Shown one piece after another: positions 61,190 to 64,000 of a DNA stretch of 64,000 nucleotides; positions within the stretch are counted from its first letter, which is position 1, and each line of letters opens with the position of its first letter. A model generated the notes under the pieces. The model saw only the letters and a program-made list of their open reading frames with translations. It was not told the DNA's origin and did no database searches. The position numbers and the translations under genes were made by a program. The stretch lies in assembly GCA_902799245.1 (NCBI GenBank), contig CADBZY010000010.1:1-64000 (forward strand). Reading direction: 5' to 3'. This DNA comes from an uncultured Ruminococcus sp. (lineage in GTDB: Bacteria; Bacillota; Clostridia; Oscillospirales; Acutalibacteraceae).

Positions 61190-61744
61190 ATGCAGAAGAA
61201 AATTGACGATATGAAAGCAAAAATGGAGAAGACGCTCGACGTTCTCGCCGGAGAATTCAAGACACTGCGCGCGGGCAGAGCAAACCCCGCCATCATTGAC
61301 AAGGTGAATGTGGATTATTACGGCGTACCCACGCCCATCAATCAGCTTGCCGTGGTGAATGTTCCCGAGGCACGGACGCTGACCATTCAGCCGTGGGATT
61401 CACACACCCTCAAGGCAATCGAGAGAGCCATCAATGAAGCCGACATCGGCATCAACCCCCAGAACGACGGCAAGATCATCCGCCTCGTATTCCCGCCTCT
61501 CACCGAGGAACGCCGCAAGGAGCTTTCCAAGGAAGTTCACAAGATGGGTGAGGACAGCAAGGTAGCCGTCCGTTCCATCCGCCGCGACGCTGTAGACAAG
61601 CTCAAGGCGATGAAGAAGGCCTCCGAAATCACCGAGGACGATCTCAAACAGGGCGAGAAGAAGATTCAGGATCTTACCGATAAATATTGCAAGCAGATCG
61701 ACTCAATGGCTGCTGACAAGACAAAGGAGATCATGGAGATCTAA
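61190..61744 (+). CDS. frr: Ribosome recycling factor
   Basis: 184 residues, the normal RRF length. KTLRAGRANPAIIDKVNVDYYG, NVPEARTLTIQPWD, and the helical C-terminus VRSIRRDAVDKLK are visible. Splits post-termination ribosomes with EF-G. ATG 61190 with AAAAAGGATG upstream. Confidence 0.97.
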   Translation: MQKKIDDMKAKMEKTLDVLAGEFKTLRAGRANPAIIDKVNVDYYGVPTPINQLAVVNVPEARTLTIQPWDSHTLKAIERAINEADIGINPQNDGKIIRLVFPPLTEERRKELSKEVHKMGEDSKVAVRSIRRDAVDKLKAMKKASEITEDDLKQGEKKIQDLTDKYCKQIDSMAADKTKEIMEI

Positions 61745-61769
61745 ATAACGTGTAAAAGAGAGAAAAGCT

Positions 61770-62519
61770 GTGTTATTTAAAAAAAAGCAAACCGAAGAAA
61801 AAATTGACCGTTCACAGAGAATACTGCCGACACACGTGGGCATCATCATGGACGGCAACGGCAGATGGGCCAAAAAGCGCGGACTGCCGAGACAGGCAGG
61901 GCACAAGGTCGGAGCTGCCACATTTAAAAAAATAACCAGATACGCCAACAGCATCGGCATCAAGAATCTGACGGTCTACGCCTTTTCCACCGAAAACTGG
62001 AGACGCCCGAAGGAAGAGATCGACGCGCTGATGGATATTTTCTATGATTATCTGATAGAAGCGCTGCGCGATTTCAGCGAGGAAAATATCCGCACCATAT
62101 TCATCGGTGACGTGACGGCTTTCAGCCCGAAGCTGCAGCAGCTGATTCACGAAACAGAGGAAATATCCTCCGACAAGACCGGAATGCGGCTGAATATCGC
62201 CATGAATTACGGCGGCAGAAACGAGATTGTCAAGGCAATGCGAGAAATATCTCAGGAGGTTGCCGACGGAAAGCTGAAGCCCGAGGACATTTCTTCGGAA
62301 ATCATCTCTGATCATATGTACACCTTCGGACAGCCTGATCCCGATCTCATCATTCGTCCGAGCGGCGAGTACCGCACATCCAATTTTCTTCTGTGGCAGT
62401 CGGCCTATTCAGAGTACGTTTTCATGGACGAGATTCTGTGGCCGGATTTTTCCACAGAGGATTTAGAACGTGCGCTCGATGAATATTCCAGAAGAAACCG
62501 TCGTTTCGGAGGTGTTTGA
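61770..62519 (+). CDS. uppS: Undecaprenyl diphosphate synthase
   Basis: 249-residue cis-prenyltransferase making the C55 lipid carrier. HVGIIMDGNGRWAKKRGLPR with the catalytic Asp, YAFSTENWRRP, and RPSGEYRTSNFLLWQSAYSE are visible. GTG start at 61770 after AAGAGAGAAA; the first residues (MLFKKKQTEEK) are typical of Clostridia. 25 bp after frr. Confidence 0.95.
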   Translation: MLFKKKQTEEKIDRSQRILPTHVGIIMDGNGRWAKKRGLPRQAGHKVGAATFKKITRYANSIGIKNLTVYAFSTENWRRPKEEIDALMDIFYDYLIEALRDFSEENIRTIFIGDVTAFSPKLQQLIHETEEISSDKTGMRLNIAMNYGGRNEIVKAMREISQEVADGKLKPEDISSEIISDHMYTFGQPDPDLIIRPSGEYRTSNFLLWQSAYSEYVFMDEILWPDFSTEDLERALDEYSRRNRRFGGV

Positions 62520-62523
62520 TCCG

Positions 62524-63393
62524 ATGAAAACCAGAATTCTGACCGCATGTGTGTGCGTGCCCATGGCGGTAGCTGTGTTGTGGCTGGCAGTTTATTTTCC
62601 GTGGATGTTTACCGTAACGCTGCTGGCGCTTTGCTTTATCGGTATACATGAATCGCTCAAAACCGCAGGCGCAGACAGTGTCAAGATCATCTATGCGCCC
62701 TGTTTTGCCTATGGCGCTGTTGTGCTCCTTGCGCCATATATCACCGATAAAGTCAAGATGTACGGCGCTGTCATGGCCGCCTCGATGGTGTTTCTCTTTG
62801 TGATGTTCGGCATTTTGCTCAAAAAGCATTCTGTGCTGCGAATAGAAAAAATCTGCACTTCGATGATTCTCACCATGTTTGTCGCCATTCCTTTTATGGT
62901 GCTTGAACTCATTTTCGGCGTTTCATTGAAGTCTGACTGTGGAGCGTCCGCGCACGCCGTGGGTCTTGCACTGACGGTATACTGTCTGGTGGTGGCATGG
63001 ATGGCGGATATTGGCGCCTACTTTATCGGCAGAGCCTTTGGCAAGCACAAGCTGGCGCCTGTTCTCAGCCCGAAAAAGACCATTGAAGGTTCGGTCGGCG
63101 GCTTTGTGATTTCGATGATTTTTTCCGTCGGCGTGGCATATCTATATTCCGATGTGTTCCATGGCACACCGAACGGCGTCAATTTTCTCAATCTGACGAT
63201 CATTACCGCGATATGTATTCTGATGTCGATGTTCGGAGATATTTCCTTCTCCACCGTCAAGCGTCAGTACGGTATCAAGGACTTCGGAACGCTTCTCCCC
63301 GGTCACGGCGGAGTGCTGGACAGATTTGACAGCGTTCTGTTTGTCTGTCCGACATTTTTCATGCTTAATTATCTGCTTCCTGTGCTAAAATAG
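62524..63393 (+). CDS. cdsA: Phosphatidate cytidylyltransferase
   Basis: 289 residues, about eight membrane helices, making CDP-diacylglycerol. The signature is complete: LSPKKTIEGSVGGF, then GDISFSTVKRQYGIKDFG and LLPGHGGVLDRFDS. ATG 62524 lies 4 bp after the uppS stop with TCGGAGGTG in the end of uppS; the frame is open further upstream inside uppS. Confidence 0.94.
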   Translation: MKTRILTACVCVPMAVAVLWLAVYFPWMFTVTLLALCFIGIHESLKTAGADSVKIIYAPCFAYGAVVLLAPYITDKVKMYGAVMAASMVFLFVMFGILLKKHSVLRIEKICTSMILTMFVAIPFMVLELIFGVSLKSDCGASAHAVGLALTVYCLVVAWMADIGAYFIGRAFGKHKLAPVLSPKKTIEGSVGGFVISMIFSVGVAYLYSDVFHGTPNGVNFLNLTIITAICILMSMFGDISFSTVKRQYGIKDFGTLLPGHGGVLDRFDSVLFVCPTFFMLNYLLPVLK

Positions 63394-63401
63394 TGTGGAA
63401 T

Positions 63402-63433
63402 TTGTAATCTGTAATCAATGAGCGCAACGCGCT
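63402..63433 (+). repeat. AGCGC hairpin repeat between cdsA and dxr
   Basis: GTAATCTGTAATCAATG followed by hairpin AGCGC-AAC-GCGCT (63421-63433). Same hairpin as at 14945-14957. The remaining bases to 63490 hold no gene. Confidence 0.55.
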
Positions 63434-63489
63434 GCATCTGTTCTTTTCGCGTTCGCTCACTTTCGTTTGTTTTAGTAGGATTAATAACT

Positions 63490-64000
63490 ATGATGGATAT
63501 AAAAGATTTCAAAAAAAGGCGGAATATTGCCATTCTCGGCTCTACCGGCTCTATCGGCACGCAGGCGCTTGACGTCGTGCGTGGAATGGGGCTGCATGTC
63601 ACTGCGCTCTGTGCCAACCGTTCCATTGAACTGCTGGAAAAACAGGCGCGTGAATTCAAGCCCGAAGTTGTCGCGGTGATGGACGAATCCGCCGCCGCAG
63701 AGCTCAAAATCAAATTAGCCGATACTTCCGTCAAGGTACTGCAAGGCATGGACGGCTTTATCCAGGCGGCGACGCTCGACAGCAATGACGTTGTGCTGAA
63801 TTCCGTTGTGGGAATGGTGGGACTTGTTCCGACGCTCGCGGTGATTGAAGCCGGCAAGGATCTGGCGCTGGCCAACAAGGAGACGCTTGTCGCGGGCGGA
63901 CAGCTTGTGATGAATGCGGCTCGTGAAAAGGGCGTTCCGATTCTCCCTGTTGACAGCGAACATTCTGCTATTTTCCAGTGCCTTCAGGGTTCGCCGGGAG
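63490..64000 (+). CDS. dxr: 1-deoxy-D-xylulose 5-phosphate reductoisomerase, partial
   Basis: The frame is open to the window edge; about 170 residues are visible. NADPH-binding NIAILGSTGSIGTQAL at the start, ANKETLVAGG and the metal/substrate segment LPVDSEHSAIFQCLQG are typical of Dxr (IspC). It commits carbon to the MEP isoprenoid pathway, feeding the UppS substrate, and completes the usual uppS-cdsA-dxr order. ATG 63490 or the in-frame ATG at 63493 (MMDIKDF). The 3' end is outside the window. Confidence 0.95.
   Translation, partial: MMDIKDFKKRRNIAILGSTGSIGTQALDVVRGMGLHVTALCANRSIELLEKQAREFKPEVVAVMDESAAAELKIKLADTSVKVLQGMDGFIQAATLDSNDVVLNSVVGMVGLVPTLAVIEAGKDLALANKETLVAGGQLVMNAAREKGVPILPVDSEHSAIFQCLQGSPG

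Noticed and set aside
1-64000. CRISPR arrays, insertion sequences or prophage modules
   Set aside because: No regularly spaced repeats, transposase, integrase or structural phage genes were seen.

Overview
The window reads as a core-genome stretch of an anaerobic, endospore-forming Clostridia member, most likely an Oscillospirales/Ruminococcaceae-type gut bacterium. Evidence for this: dipicolinate synthase genes (spoVFA/spoVFB), a SigH-like sigma factor, a response regulator with a Spo0A-type DNA-binding domain, a glmS ribozyme, Firmicute-type strong Shine-Dalgarno sites with frequent TTG/GTG starts, threonine-rich cell-wall linkers and serpin/cystatin-like lipoproteins. I see no transposase, integrase, prophage block or CRISPR array. 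The species call is inference.

Layout. 0.3-7.3 kb: rapZ, whiA, an OsmC protein, dnaE and pfkA. 7.4-17.2 kb: purine cluster (purE, purF, purM, purN, purO-type IMP cyclohydrolase, stand-alone AICAR transformylase, purD) interleaved with small accessory genes (a lone FakA-middle-domain protein, two SUKH/SMI1 proteins, two small membrane proteins). 17.2-20.4 kb: a DUF6873-like gene, an intergenic small-RNA candidate, the glmS ribozyme and glmS. 20.5-23.2 kb: metal-responsive ArsR/SmtB repressor and Zn/Cd P1B-ATPase. 23.3-28.0 kb: paralogous two-repeat lipoproteins facing a PadR regulator and three tandem HAAS-domain membrane proteins. 28.3-28.6 kb: tRNA-Ala and tRNA-Leu. 28.6-34.4 kb: a phage-like ThyX-related protein, a lipoprotein serpin, and an FHA-SEDS fusion followed by a class B PBP. 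34.5-41.7 kb: SigH-like sigma, zinc-ribbon protein, dpaA/dpaB behind a highly structured leader, HtrA, YibE/F, YfbR, DeoC. 41.9-46.4 kb: a small-RNA candidate, the Spo0A-domain response regulator and two GHKL-type kinases with complementary loss of catalytic motifs. 46.4-54.0 kb: a minus-strand structured RNA candidate, tRNA-Pro, a DegT-like protein lacking the PLP lysine, an FHA-FHA-ABC exporter with an adjoining Ser/Thr kinase, and an NlpC/P60 wall hydrolase. 54-64 kb: alpha/beta hydrolase, class Ic aminotransferase, secD-secF, a tandem cystatin-like lipoprotein, then pyrH-frr-uppS-cdsA-dxr (dxr runs off the end).

The most unusual items are the complementary kinase pair, the double cystatin-like lipoprotein (with a serpin in the same window), several structured intergenic RNAs (18.1, 35.2, 35.9, 42.0, 46.5, 55.3 kb), and two families of short dispersed intergenic repeats: purine-rich heptads that begin at stop codons, and GC hairpins.
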